A DNA stretch of 64,000 nucleotides. Source: Pinus tabuliformis. Its lineage: Eukaryota; Streptophyta; Pinopsida; Pinales; Pinaceae. Numbering within the stretch: position 1 is the first letter of the stretch; each line of letters begins with the position of its first letter. A program made the position numbers and the translations under genes. Positions 34,849 through 45,570 of the stretch are shown here, piece by piece. The DNA lies in contig CM062808.1 of the NCBI GenBank assembly GCA_031772625.1, forward strand, positions 473,925,655-473,989,654, read 5' to 3'. A model generated the notes under the pieces. That model was not told the DNA's origin, did no database searches, and saw only the letters and a list, made by a program, of their open reading frames with translations.

Positions 34849-35919
34849 TCAAAAGTAGTAGTGTTTCAGGAGCCTACCATTCACTAGTCCTCTTGAGCAC
34901 TCTTGACCATCCATTTCCTTTATAAAAAATGCATTCTGTCCTCGATATGCTAAGATCTTATACGGTCCTTTCCATAGATTTTCAAACATACCATGCTTCC
35001 ATTTTTCTTCATTCCGTGCATCCCACTGCAGCACTACATCTTCCAGCTGAAACTTTTCTGCTTTGGTTTTGCAGTCATAAATTTTCTTTATCTTCTCCTG
35101 CAACTGGAAAGTGTTTTGGAAAACCTCTTCCCTTATTTGCTGAAGGTGAATCATTTGATTAATTCTGTGCTAAATATCATCCTCTTCGTTGCCAGCTTCC
35201 TGTAATAATCTCATGACCAAGACTGCAAGTGATGTGGGAAATACTGTATCAGTACCATAAACCAACTCAAAAGGTGACATACCTATTGATTTCTTGTTGC
35301 TCACTCTGTCGACCCACAAAGCATTAACAAGCTTTCGATGCCAATTCTTCTTGCTTGCCTCCAACATTTTTTTGATAATGTTCACCAAGGATTTATTTGA
35401 TGACTCAACCAATCCATTGCCCTACGAGTAGTATGTCATGGAGTGACCCAATGTAATATTGTACTTGTTGCAAAACTCGACCATCCTTTTTGACTTAAAT
35501 GCTGCCGCATTATCTGTTATAATCTTGTGAGGGCAACCAAAACGAGACAAGATATTAGATTCTAAAAACAGGATAATTAGCGTGTCCATGGCCTGCCTTG
35601 TCAGAATGGCCTCAATCCACTTGGTGAAGTAACCGGTAGCTATCAAAATCCATTTTTTTTGTGTTGATGATGTAGGATGGATTTCTCCTATGAATTCAAG
35701 TCCCCACTGCTGGAAAGGTGCATTTACTTCAACTGGCTTCAGAGGAAGAGGGAGCAACTTCCTTTTTCCTTGAAAAACTTGGCATTCATGGTAGCTCATA
35801 ACCATCTTATATAAATCTGAAAACAAAGTTGGCCAATAATATCCTGCTCTAAACACTTTGTTAGCTATTGTTTTCCAAAAAAAATGACCACCACAATCAC
35901 CTCTATGAAAATCATTCAT
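34849..35919 (-). pseudogene. Integrase of element A
   Basis: One minus-strand frame, broken only by TAG codons at about 35,420 and 35,167. The zinc domain has FHRGDCGGHFF (two His) and SYHECQVF, where the first Cys of the pair is Tyr. The core shows QWGLEFIGEIHP, with Glu where Asp is expected, IITDNAAAFKS (Asp) and GLVESSNKSL (Glu). The C-terminal part has IGMSPFELVYGTDTVFP and the GPY/F motif LWKGPYKILAY. Loss of the first Asp and of a zinc Cys means the enzyme is inactive. It is the last domain of A's pol. Confidence 0.9.
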
Positions 35920-35922
35920 TAC

Positions 35923-37440
35923 CTATTGAGATTCATCTTCAACCAAACAATTAAGAAGAACTCCTCCCGGATCTTTCCAATAGAGAGCACTATTTAAAAT
36001 GCAGAATTTTGTAGACTTTAGTTTTAGTCTACCTTTACTTCTTGACATTCTAGGAGGTGGCGAAGGACGCTGAAGAACATAAACTATATCGGAATACCAA
36101 GGCAATTTGAGAAAAATTTCTGATACTTGAATGAGTGAGCCAACATCTTCGTCATCTGACATTGTTGCAATGAGATTTATGTCTAGAGCATGCAAATTTG
36201 ATTCAGCCATTAGTTTTGCCAAGCCTTTTCCTTTGATCAGTTTGGTAGGCTTAATCTTAAGATCATACTCCAACATTGCTGCTATCCACTTACCTCTTCT
36301 TCCCTCCAGATCAGTTTGCATGAGAACATCCTTGACAGTTGCGTTAGGAACATATGTTATGGTATGTGAATGCAAAATGTATACTCTGAAATCCTTCAAT
36401 GCTTTAATAAGAGCCAGAGCTTGTTTTTCAATGATATTGTAACACAAAGCAGCGTCTTTAATAGTCCTACTGAAAAAAGCAATGGGTTGCTCCACCTGAT
36501 ACCTCTTTTGCATCAACACCGCAACCATAGTATGCTCATACGCAAATGAAAATATAATAAAATCATGAGTATAATCAGGACTGATCAAAACTGGGGCTAT
36601 GGTCAAAGAAATCTTTTCCAAGTTGAACGATTTCATGGCATCCTTGGTCCATTTCACAGTGTTGCCCTTTTTCAACATATTAGTTAATTCACGTAAATGC
36701 TCAGCCAAATTTGGTATAAATCTGCATAACAAATTCATCTTACCATTGAAAGCTTGAATCTCTTTTTTGTTGCACGGAAAGTCTAGTTGCTGGATTGCTT
36801 CCACCCTTGAAGGATCAATGCGAGTACCATCTTTAGAAATTATATGACCAAGGAGTTTACCTTCGTCCATGGAAAAAAGACTCTTTTTCGAGTTTAGAGA
36901 AATCTCGAACTTCCTACAGTTCTGAAAGACAATCCTTAAGTGGTGCAAATGCTCATCATCAAAACTAGAAAATACCGTCAAATAATCTAAATAGACTACC
37001 AAGAAAACATCCTTCTCATTAGCAAAAGCTATGTCCATTGTACGCTGAAAAGTGGCTCTGGCATTCTTCAACCTGAATGGAATTTTGGCATACTGAAAAG
37101 TTCCCCATGGTGTTGTGAAGGCAGTTTTGTCTTGGTCTCTTTCATGCACCAAGATCTAATTATAGCCTGAGTAGCCATCCAGTAGTGACATCCATGATGC
37201 TCCAACTACTCTTTGCAGAATATGGTCCATCTTAGGAAGAGGGTAATTATCCTTTAAGGACACTTTGTTGAGGTTCCAGAAATCTATGCACAACCTTATT
37301 TCTCCAGTCTTCTTTCATACCAGGACCAAATTTGAAATCCAATCAGAAAATCTAATTGGAACAATAATGCCATCTTTAAACAATCTATTTACCTCTTTCT
37401 CGATGGATGGCAGCAGCTTTGGATTGATTCTTCTCAACTT
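35923..37440 (-). pseudogene. Reverse transcriptase and RNase H of element A
   Basis: The N-terminal reverse transcriptase part (37,440-37,153) continues the upstream frame and has stops. The open 409-codon stretch from 37,152 reads DQDKTAFTTPWGTFQYAKIP, FRLKNARATFQRTMD, and the catalytic box VVYLDYLTVFS, in which the second Asp of YLDD is Tyr, so polymerisation is lost. The connection LLGHIISKDGTRIDPSRVEA and an RNase H of the gypsy type follow (FSFAYEHTMVAVLMQK, IIEKQALALIKALKDFRVYI). A linker with SDDEDVGSLIQVSEIFLKLPWY leads to the integrase. The whole of A's pol shares one frame. Confidence 0.9.
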
Positions 37441-38400
37441 CTATCTAAAAGGTTTTTGATCTGGCTTGATAGGAATAGTATGTTGAATGATATTCTTGTC
37501 ATACACTTTCAAATCTGAATAATCCCACGCAAAAACAATAGAAAATTCAGAGAGTAACTTAACATACTTAGCCTTTGTTTCGGGAGACAATGTTTTTGAT
37601 AACTTCACAAGCTTGATCTGATCAGCTGTTCCAAGATTTACATCTTCAACTCCTTTGTCCGTAGGAACCAAGGTCGGTTTTCTCGCCACATCATCCTGAT
37701 CAAAGAGCTCCTCTAAAGGTATGATACCTCTAGGAATAATATTATCCTTTAGTTGTAAAACCTCCATCTGATTTACCTCAATATCTTGTTCATCAGAATC
37801 ACAAACATCATCAATGAAAGCATTATTAAACTTTCCTTCATTCTGCAAAAAGGAATTAATTTCATTGTCATCCCAAAAAACTTGCCAATACCTCAAATTA
37901 TCAGGAAAAACAAGCCTATGTTTGACATGAATTTCAAATTTGTTGCTAGAATTCATTGGCATCTTCAAATTGCTGGCCGCAGTGGCAAGTGAATCTACAA
38001 TGATGTTTTGAGTCCGGGGTACCGCGGTCAAGGTGTATTTTGAAAACATCTTCAAAATATCTAGAACTACATTTTTGTAGGCTCTCATCCGCAGATGCTT
38101 TGCTTGATATTCTCCTTTTACTTGTTTAATCACTAGCTCTGAATCACCATAAACATAAATTCTTTTCGCGCCTAGTTTCTTCAAAATTTTCAGACATATA
38201 ATCAACACCTCATACTCTGCTTAATTATTAGAGCAATCAAAAGCTAATTTGTAGGAACATACTCTAACATTACTTGTGACTCTGGAATGCTGCAAAGCAG
38301 GGCTTTGAATCTAAATTCCAATACCAACACCGTCTTTATCCACAGCACCATCGAAGTCCATGCTCCAAAGGCCGGCTTCATCTTTTAGATGCTGGAATTC
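37441..38400 (-). pseudogene. Extra RNase H (RVT_3/archaeal type) upstream of reverse transcriptase in A
   Basis: A complete RNase H fold of the plant/archaeal type precedes the reverse transcriptase. The four acidic positions are visible: WSMDFDGAVDKDG (Asp, about 38,365), AEYEVLI (Glu, about 38,215), YVYGDSELVIKQVKGEY (Asp, about 38,150) and TQNIIVDSLATAAS (Asp, about 38,000). Stops interrupt it (TAA just before AEYEVLI, another near 38,310). After a roughly 120-residue acidic linker, FSIVFAWDYSDLKVYD begins the lead-in to reverse transcriptase. The usual gypsy RNase H is also present downstream, so A has two. Such second RNases H are known in the Tat lineage; here it lies N-terminal to reverse transcriptase. 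Confidence 0.85.
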
Positions 38401-38463
38401 TGTTTCTTTCTCAACCTTACCTTCGCTTATTACTTCATTTTTTTTCTCTTCACTGATCTTTTG

Positions 38464-38790
38464 CTATTGTGTAAGCTGCTCAGAAGAAATTTCTATTTTT
38501 TCTTTTTCCTGATTAAGAATTGCCCTAAAATTCTCAAAAAATTTTGGTACTTCATCTACCTCTACAAGCTGAATATCTACATCATTCAATCCACTATCAG
38601 AGTACAAAACAAAAGACTCTAAATCAATATGTACAACATTTATTGAATGATTCATAGGCTTCTCTTTACTAGTGATCATATACTTCATTTTCTTTTCCTG
38701 GTACAACTTCCTCAATTGACCGAAAACAAGGATGGTAGCATAAGAGAAGTCAATTTGTAAAGTGCCTTTGAGTTTAGCACTCCATGATCT
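38464..38790 (-). pseudogene. Protease C-terminal part and linker of element A
   Basis: In the same frame as the rest of A's pol, this stretch begins at the GATCT target site (38,786-38,790) with RSWSAKLKGTLQIDFSYATI, the closing strands of the retropepsin domain, whose other part lies at 46,613-47,064 on the far side of C. It continues with a basic/acidic linker (LVEVDEVPKFFENFRAIL) towards the extra RNase H. Removing C and one target copy (7,827 bp) keeps the frame, which shows that C split an intact protease. Confidence 0.85.
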
Positions 38791-39808
38791 TGTTGTTGGG
38801 AAAAGTATCCAATTCGGAATGCCCCTATCCCACTCTAAGGTGTGATAGTGCCTTAGCAACAAACGAGGTAAACTAATTGAGTATTCTTCTTTATGAAATG
38901 TAAATGAGGAAGAAGGATCTAACTAACCTGTGTCTTCCGCTAGTTTGTCGATCCAAATCACTCCTCTCTTCAGTAGCTCCCAGCTTCACCGAATTCCTGC
39001 AAGATCACAAGAGAGAGAAACTACACAAAGATACAAATATACATTCATAAAAAGCTCAAGATCAGATTAAGCTAAACATGTAAGCATAACAAAACATCAT
39101 TGGTACACAGCATGTAGGAGAAACTCAAATAGTTTATTGATAGAATAAGAAAAGTCCAAGAGGAGATACAACCAAGTGAGTTCCGATCCAGCATCTACCT
39201 CCCAGCAAAGGAATCCCTTCCTCTCCTCCACCAAAGCATAAATCACCCAATGTACTAATCTCAATCTCAAACCAACAACAATTCTCTGCAAAGTAAAAAA
39301 TTCCAGCCCCCTGAACCTCTGGGTGAGAGATCCATATATAGATGTAAGCAGAGAGGATGAGTCAGCTTATGTTTTGACTTGTGGCTTCTCTCTGTCAATT
39401 CTTGCTTCCACTTGGAGGTTGAGAACCTCTTACTCATCACTAGTCGAATTCATTGAGGCAAGTGTCATTGGAGAATATTCTGGAAGCTTCCAGGGTCTTT
39501 CCACCTCGTTGAATGAACTTGCCATTTTTCATTTCCCGCTCAGCGCACCCTAGTAGTGCTTCCACCTGCGTTGCAGTGCACCTAGCCAGTGTAGTCTCTG
39601 CATTTCAACGCAGGCAGCTAGTGGAGCCTCTGAATTGATCCTGAATTGACTATTTCTGAGTGGTTTTTGGTGGAGAACTTCTGGGAGAAGCTGTCATTGG
39701 TTGACCTTGTTCCTTTAGGAGCTGTAACAACATCTTTAGGGACTTTGGATCCCTTGAATTATGGACATTTCATGCTTATAGCTGTAAGGCACAAAAATGT
39801 CTATAACA
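38791..39808 (-). repeat. 3' LTR of element C
   Basis: Opens TGTTGTTGGG, ends GTCTATAACA. Compared with the 5' LTR it lacks about 24 bp near 38,985, and otherwise differs at scattered sites. A perfect 9-bp inverted pair CCTGCGTTG (39,565-39,573) / CAACGCAGG (39,606-39,614) forms a hairpin. A 64-codon minus-strand frame is present in both LTRs but shows no family and is probably not coding. Confidence 0.93.
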
Positions 39809-39822
39809 GTTGCCCCCTAAAG
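39809..39822 (-). other. Polypurine tract of element C
   Basis: On the minus strand CTTTAGGGGGCAAC abuts the 3' LTR. Element D has the identical 14 bases at 58,152-58,165. This is the expected primer for plus-strand DNA synthesis. Confidence 0.82.
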
Positions 39823-40960
39823 TATGAGGCCGTTTATCGGGTGAAATGCTTTATTAGGAGGATCCGAAGTTCATTCAATGCTGGGAGGAGACCTGTAACA
39901 AGATACAATAAAATACATTATTTTTCATATTGTTTTCATGATCTAGCTAAGGCAGGCATTCCCATGCTCAGCTTCATAAATTCATTTTTAGTACATAGGA
40001 CAAACAATTGTCTGATGATAGACTGATGATCCTGCTGAAATCATCATCCTTTGGTAGGATGATTGTCTGTGCTGCAATGCTATACATGTCAATGTCTTTA
40101 TTTTTGCTGAATATATATCGCAGCCCGGATGGATGAAACTAGATCCGGGGTCTTCAAACTCATTCGATCTTCACTCTAAGTACAAGTCGATCCATGTGAG
40201 AAATGTTCTAAAGTCGAACATGGAAAGACATCGCTTGATTACCAGTCAATGAGGTAAACCGTTAACAAGCGCGAGAGGAATCACCGATAATGATAATAAC
40301 CCTAAAGGTACTGCAGTACAATTCACATGGTGTGAATAAAGGACTTGGCATCGAACACCACGCAAAATCTTTCGGTCGAAGGTCATTGATGTATACCTGT
40401 CGCCGGAAGTGAGAAACTTGCCATTGAGGCATGCAAGCTTCAAAGTACTGAAGGGGGTGTCCCTAGATCAACTTCTTGGATAATGAGCTGATGTCGACAA
40501 GAAGCGATCCGTCAAAGGAGGGGCTTAATGTATCCCACATCAGTGACACGGAACGGAGCAAATGATTTTGATGGAGGTGAAAATGATCTGATGATATATG
40601 GTTCAGGGTGGCGGTCATGAAAGAATGAAGGATAATGTATGGTAGTGGATGGGACACGGTTAACTTCTCTGGATGACTTCTCTTGAACATATCGGCGACA
40701 CTTGTGTGATGGATTGGTAGCATTTACCCCAAAGGTGGATGGTATGGCGAGACCATGGTGATGTGACCGGTGAATGAAACAACCCAACCCGACTCTCGCA
40801 CGGAGTGGAAGTGTCATGTTCAAGAGCGACTTGCTACCAATAAAGTTCTTTGAGTTTCTTACCAATTTTTCCCCAATCATTGTTGACCAGTACCTCTTTA
40901 TTTTTGTTAAGCTTGAGGAGGATAACATATGCTTATTCTATAATTTTCCCTTCGGGCAAA
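39823..40960. other. 3' UTR of element C, proximal part
   Basis: Non-coding sequence closely matched by 58,166-59,285 of element D. It includes the conserved stretch TCCCACATCAGTGACACGGA (40,529-40,548). Short open frames in it are not conserved as proteins. No function assigned. Confidence 0.6.
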
Positions 40961-40963
40961 CCC

Positions 40964-41714
40964 ATCGCTATGTTTTAACGAGCCTAGCGATAGTGAAACT
41001 CGTTCTCGTCTAAAGACAAGTTTGTCGCTATTAATGTTTTTAACGAGTCTAACGACAAAGATAACTCGGTCCTTTTCATTTTTAGAGAGTCTGAAAAGGT
41101 ACGTAAAGTCAACTCCGAAAGTCATTTTTCGTCATCTAATCCCTTAAGTCTGAAAAAGTATAAAACAATACAGAAGGGATGAATTTTTGATAGTTTTTAC
41201 GAGCCGAACAAAACAAGCGCTCGATCTTTTTGTGCAATAATCCCTCAGGTCCAAAAAATATTAAAATCTAGAGGAGGGATAGCACTTCCGGTCACTTTAA
41301 CGAGATGGAAGGCCAAAACTCAGCAATCTTTTCATATTTTACGAGTCAGATGAAAAGAGCTTAAAGAAGACTCGTCTTTTGAGGAATGAGTGATAAAATG
41401 GGTTAGCAGCTGATTCCAGGTAAGGGTTGGAATTTTCCAATCACGGCAGTGTCACAAGGATGGCTAGTGAAATCACTCTTCGCAGCTGTTCCTCAAAATG
41501 GGTAAAGAATCAAATGGAGGTGAATGATCGGCCAATGGAAAAGTGGAGGTGACGGTGCAAACACGACCAAGGCTTTAGTGGCTGATAATGTTACATTCAC
41601 GGTGGTTATTTACCAGAGAGTAGTTCATTTTTTAACGAGCTTAAACGCGGAAAAACACTGCTCGGTCTTATGTTTATTTTTTAACGAGCATGAACTATGT
41701 GCTAAAACTGCTCG
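40964..41714 (-). repeat. Interleaved-stem (pseudoknot-like) array in the 3' UTR of C
   Basis: Ten consecutive units each contain two short complementary pairs in the order S1-S2-S1'-S2'. Examples: ATCGCTA 40,964-40,970/TAGCGAT 40,985-40,991 with AACGAG 40,977-40,982/CTCGTT 40,999-41,004; TTTGTCG 41,021-41,027/CGACAAA 41,053-41,059 with CGAGT 41,044-41,048/ACTCG 41,064-41,068; CTTTTCAT 41,328-41,335/ATGAAAAG 41,350-41,357 with ACGAGTC 41,341-41,347/GACTCGT 41,369-41,375. S2 usually lies in a loop reading TTTTAACGAG or similar. Two units use ATCCCTT/AAGGGAT (41,139/41,174) and ATCCCTC/GAGGGAT (41,240/41,274) as S2. Stems differ between units. Units at 41,285, 41,620 and 41,672 are partly decayed. 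The transcribed strand is minus; the topology is the same there. Confidence 0.85.
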
Positions 41715-41730
41715 ATTATCCAGTCATATG

Positions 41731-42325
41731 ATAAGAATGTCTCATGTAAGATTACATTTTTTATGGATCTTGCGCCTTACAAATCTATGCCCCACATCCT
41801 TTCGTTATGCAAGTTCAGAAATGACTAATCCTACGAGTTTAAAGGGTTAGACCTACGGGTTTAAAGGGAGGACCTAAAAATTTACAAAATAAATAGCCGC
41901 CCCTTGCTTGCACTCCAAAAGGTTTGCATGCCCCCAGGTATAAAACAGAGTTTCAAGGTTACCTCTACTTCACTTCTGCCAAAGCAATTGTTTTACCGAG
42001 AGAGGCCTACCTCTTTTAGGTTACCCAAAGATTGTTCCGTTAATCTTTCAAACAAAACACTTCTTCGGCGATGTCTACCGAGATAAACAAAGGTGAGCGA
42101 CGAGGCCTGCCAAATCACATAACTTTGACAAAAGAATCTTATTCTAGAACAACCCCTATCTCAATCACGGATGGGGTATGGACTAGTCATATTCTCTCGC
42201 GGAAACCTACCCTATACCCAAAGTTTTCCTGCCGAAGCAGACCAGGACGCATGCCCCCTGGGTTCTAGTCATATCCCTCCGAATTACTCGCGCTCATCGG
42301 GAGGATGGACCGTGGTTTGAGACAT
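41731..42325. other. Non-coding junction region of element C
   Basis: This follows the last stretch of similarity to D (about 41,730/60,100) and runs up to the protease stop. It probably spans the deletion joint that removed pol. No gene seen. Confidence 0.5.
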
Positions 42326-43930
42326 TTATTGCGTGAAGAGACCATTTAGGGAAGGTATATGACTATTTGCGATGCGTGATCCAGGAAATGAAAGCTGGTC
42401 CACGAGATTGACCACTCTTCCTTCGTGCGGAAAACACATTACTCTAAAGAGTGAGGAGACGATGGCTCCCATGCAATATATATAGTCTCGTCCAAGGACT
42501 AGGTTATAATCCAAGGGTCCTTGAACAACCATCACATTCATTTGAACGGTCTTCCCTTTCAATGTTATGGGCACATTGGGGAGGATCCCTAAAGGTCGAC
42601 TGGTTCCTTTATCAAAGCCTGTCAGATTTCTCATTTCAGGCAAAAGCGCTGGCGAACCAAGCGATTTCCAAGCAATAGAGGAAAGGATACTCACAGATGC
42701 CCCCTCATCAATGATGGTGCCATCCATGACCATTCTGTATATTTGGACGATAATTCTGAATGGTATGCTTGCTGGCAAACGGGGTCTACCTAGTTGGTTC
42801 CAGTCGAAGGAGACAACTAGGTTGCTTGGTGGTGGGACTGAGTAAACGGTCGGGTATCGCTCTGTCGAACTTCCTTCCTGCGATAAAGGAATGGGGGGAG
42901 TGTCCCCGTGCTGGTCGAAGTCTGTGCTGATGAAGAGAATTTGGATGGTGTCATCTTTATCCTCTTCAGTGACTGTATCATTCGAAGATAAATCCTCTGA
43001 AGGCAAGACCGGGTCAACTACCGCCTCGACCTTTTGACTTTCGTCGGGTATGGATTCAGCTGGTTCATCTTCAATGACCGGCGCTTCAGCTGACCACTTG
43101 AGCGGGCTAGCTGGATTTTCAACTAACGAAGGACTCGGCAAGAGTTTTTTATATCCAGGAGGGAGTCGTAACGGTGAAACCGGACGATCATCCAAAACTC
43201 TTTTCGCTTCGTCTAAGAAGGGACAACGGTGGATGGCATGATTTCCTTCGCACAGTCTACAGGGGGATCTAGCTCTCCCTTTTTGTCCAAGGACTTCACT
43301 TTCGCTAGTTGACGGTATGCATTCAACATGGCTATCAGAGGTTGATGCCACCAGATTGTGCAAACGGGGAGACCAGTCCCTTAGTATCCGAGGGATGCAG
43401 GGACAATCTCTGTGGAAGTGGTCTCCCTTGCATATGACACATGGCGATTTAGGCCTGGTTAGTGTTGTGTGTGGATTTTTGTCAGACGACACTTGTTTGC
43501 CCCCAGTCGCTTTTGGCTCCTTCTTCTTCTTCTCTTTCTTCTTCTTTTCCTTCTTCTCCTTAGGAACTTGGTTTTTTGTCTTACCAGTTCTGTCAAGCAA
43601 AGAGGAAGGAGGAGAGGAAGAATTAGAGGAAGTAGAAGGCTGGTGGGTAACTCTGGACTGGTCTAACTGTTGATTCGACTGTTCAGGAATAGTGGTGTTC
43701 TGAACGAAATTGGTTGAGAAGAGCCAGACCGGCAAGCCAATTGTCAGTCCTTGAAGTGACAATGTGGCCATATGGGGCACACCAACATCTCCCCAAGAGG
43801 AGAAGGGACTAGGATTTCCACCAAGGGGAATTCCTTGGTTGGTGGGTTCCATTTTCTCAACGTAAAGATCAACGCAGGAAAAAGGGGTGATTGTTCCATT
43901 TAAAATAAATTTTAACGACACTTTAGACAC
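42326..43930 (-). CDS. Gag nucleocapsid and protease polyprotein of element C
   Basis: An uninterrupted 534-codon frame. Residues 1-90 are a Pro/Gly/Ser-rich leader, 115-140 a run of Lys/Glu. Two intact zinc knuckles follow: CVICKGDHFHRDC (ligands 164, 167, 171, 176) and CRLCEGNHAIHRC (224, 227, 231, 236). After an acidic linker comes the retropepsin domain with active site TIIDEGASVSIL (D408-E409-G410; Glu in the middle of the triad is unusual) and the closing DYNLVLGRDYIY. No capsid-type helix bundle is visible, so Gag seems to lack its shell domain. The frame is open, in contrast to most others here, which fits a recent insertion. Reverse transcriptase would normally follow but is absent. 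The start is taken at the first Met of the frame; translation may begin further upstream. Confidence 0.85.
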   Translation of the reverse strand: MSKVSLKFILNGTITPFSCVDLYVEKMEPTNQGIPLGGNPSPFSSWGDVGVPHMATLSLQGLTIGLPVWLFSTNFVQNTTIPEQSNQQLDQSRVTHQPSTSSNSSSPPSSLLDRTGKTKNQVPKEKKEKKKKEKKKKEPKATGGKQVSSDKNPHTTLTRPKSPCVICKGDHFHRDCPCIPRILRDWSPRLHNLVASTSDSHVECIPSTSESEVLGQKGRARSPCRLCEGNHAIHRCPFLDEAKRVLDDRPVSPLRLPPGYKKLLPSPSLVENPASPLKWSAEAPVIEDEPAESIPDESQKVEAVVDPVLPSEDLSSNDTVTEEDKDDTIQILFISTDFDQHGDTPPIPLSQEGSSTERYPTVYSVPPPSNLVVSFDWNQLGRPRLPASIPFRIIVQIYRMVMDGTIIDEGASVSILSSIAWKSLGSPALLPEMRNLTGFDKGTSRPLGILPNVPITLKGKTVQMNVMVVQGPLDYNLVLGRDYIYCMGAIVSSLFRVMCFPHEGRVVNLVDQLSFPGSRIANSHIPSLNGLFTQ

Positions 43931-43935
43931 AACTT

Positions 43936-44075
43936 GCTTTTTCAGTTTTAAAGAGTCGAGAAAAAGCTAAAGATGACTCTAGTCTCCTTCGATGTTTTAA
44001 CGAGCCCGAAGTGACAAATGCTCGGATGGACTTTTTCCGTTATAGAGTCTGAAAAAGGCCAAAAGGAACTACTCT
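43936..44075 (-). repeat. Interleaved-stem units upstream of gag in C
   Basis: Three further units of the same design as the 3' UTR array. Unit a: GCTTTTTC 43,936-43,943/GAAAAAGC 43,960-43,967 with AGAGTC 43,952-43,957/GACTCT 43,975-43,980. Unit b: CTTCG 43,987-43,991/CGAAG 44,007-44,011 with CGAGC 44,001-44,005/GCTCG 44,020-44,024. Unit c: CTTTTTC 44,031-44,037/GAAAAAG 44,051-44,057 with AGAGT 44,044-44,048/ACTCT 44,071-44,075. They sit in the 5' leader of the element RNA. Confidence 0.85.
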
Positions 44076-44079
44076 GGAG

Positions 44080-45549
44080 GTCTAGGTAGAGGCTGTGCCA
44101 AACTTTTCACAAAACTGCAGAATACTTTTTAAGGTACGGGCAGTCAATCTTCCCAAATGCTGTGTTCAGTGCATTGCGATCAGTAGGGCGGCCGACACGG
44201 CTTCCTAAGGATAAAGGTTTTATTCCTATAGGGGTCTCCCAATATATACTTGACGGTACGTGGGAGCACAATCCGTACTGGCGCTATCGTCTCTCAGGAG
44301 GAATCACACAACCATCAGCGAGATCGACAGTCACCAGGTTTTACGACGCCGGAACACGTCTCTAGCCTAGACCTCTATGTTGTGCGTTAAGTTGCAAAGC
44401 GTTGTTAAGTTCATTCAATTTATTTTAGGTTGATCTTTCTTAGAAGTTTTCCTTTTTGGATCACCACGAGATGTATGATACAATTCCTAAATGCAGTCTA
44501 AAGATGATAAGCAAGCTTTTATATCTTTTCAACAATGAAAATCCTAGCTACAAGGGGAAAAGGAAGACACAAACTTTTCTCAAAGAGCATAGAGCACACT
44601 GTAAATGCACTTTTCCTAAATCAAAGCATGCAAACTATCAAAATGCAAATGCACATATGCATGTATTTGTTTTCACTTTCTTAATATTGATGCCTAAAAA
44701 GAAAGTTGTTGTACAAATTTGAATTCGATTTCAAGTGAAAACATAAACAAGTTCCTTTTTCAAAATCAAAAAGACAATTACGACACTTTATGATTTACTT
44801 GTTTCGACACTAGAAATGCATAAATTCAAACCAAACGACAAAATTAAAAGCTCAATCAACTGTGAACAACAAACAAACTCACTCCTAAGATCAAAATGAC
44901 ACTTACGATAGGTCTAGATCTAAGGGCGACAGTATGACTAGTTTACTTTTGTAATGGGAAACTGCAAATGATATAACAAATACACAAATAACAAATACAG
45001 TTTCTTTATACAACTGAGGCGGAATTGAGGCAAAGAAAAGGGGTTTCAGATAGGTACACTGATTGATAACAGGCTGCAAAAAACAGAGATAAACTGAGCA
45101 AAAGGAAGCAGGGAACCACAGCTGCACAAGGCAAAAGCTGATCAGCGCACCCTCAGCACAGAGAAACTGAACTTTGGCGCAGGTATCCTTCACGGGACCT
45201 GCATTGAAATGCAGAACCTCTTCACAGAGTCTGCGCTGAAGTAGAAACGAGAGTTGTTTCTGGGTTCTGGGTCACGGTTTGCAGTTAAATCTACAGTTTT
45301 TGGCCGGATCAAAGCTATCAATTAGGTACAATTAGGAGGATGATTTAAAGGAGGACTAAGATCTATCACAAAGGGCTATTAGAGCACTTGTGGATCAGTT
45401 TGTTCAGATCATAAAAACGGGCCCAGTGAATGGACTAGAGTAACAGATCTCTACTTCGCATTTGAAAATGGAAAATGCATTTCGATTCGGCACTCCTGAG
45501 TTTATGAGAAGAACAACAATAGAAACACAAATAGACTAACAAGATACTC
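44080..45549. other. 5' leader region of element C
   Basis: About 1.5 kb between primer site and the gag-side structured units. Only short, unconserved open frames are present; I see no domain. The length suggests that leader or gag sequence existed here and has decayed, or was never coding. Confidence 0.5.
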
Positions 45550-45567
45550 TCCCCAGCGGAGTCGCCA
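45550..45567 (-). other. Primer binding site of element C (tRNA-Arg)
   Basis: The minus strand reads TGGCGACTCCGCTGGGGA, a perfect 18-base complement of the 3' end of plant tRNA-Arg(ACG) including CCA, as I recall that tRNA. Three bases (45,568-45,570) separate it from the LTR. Confidence 0.9.
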
Positions 45568-45570
45568 ATT

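Noticed and set aside
39097-39291. 64-codon minus-strand frame conserved in both LTRs of C
   Set aside because: The two copies were identical at insertion, so conservation is trivial; no family motif.
40964-41714. Explaining the interleaved pairs as simple tandem hairpins
   Set aside because: S2' lies outside the S1 hairpin in each unit, so a nested hairpin model leaves the second pair unexplained.
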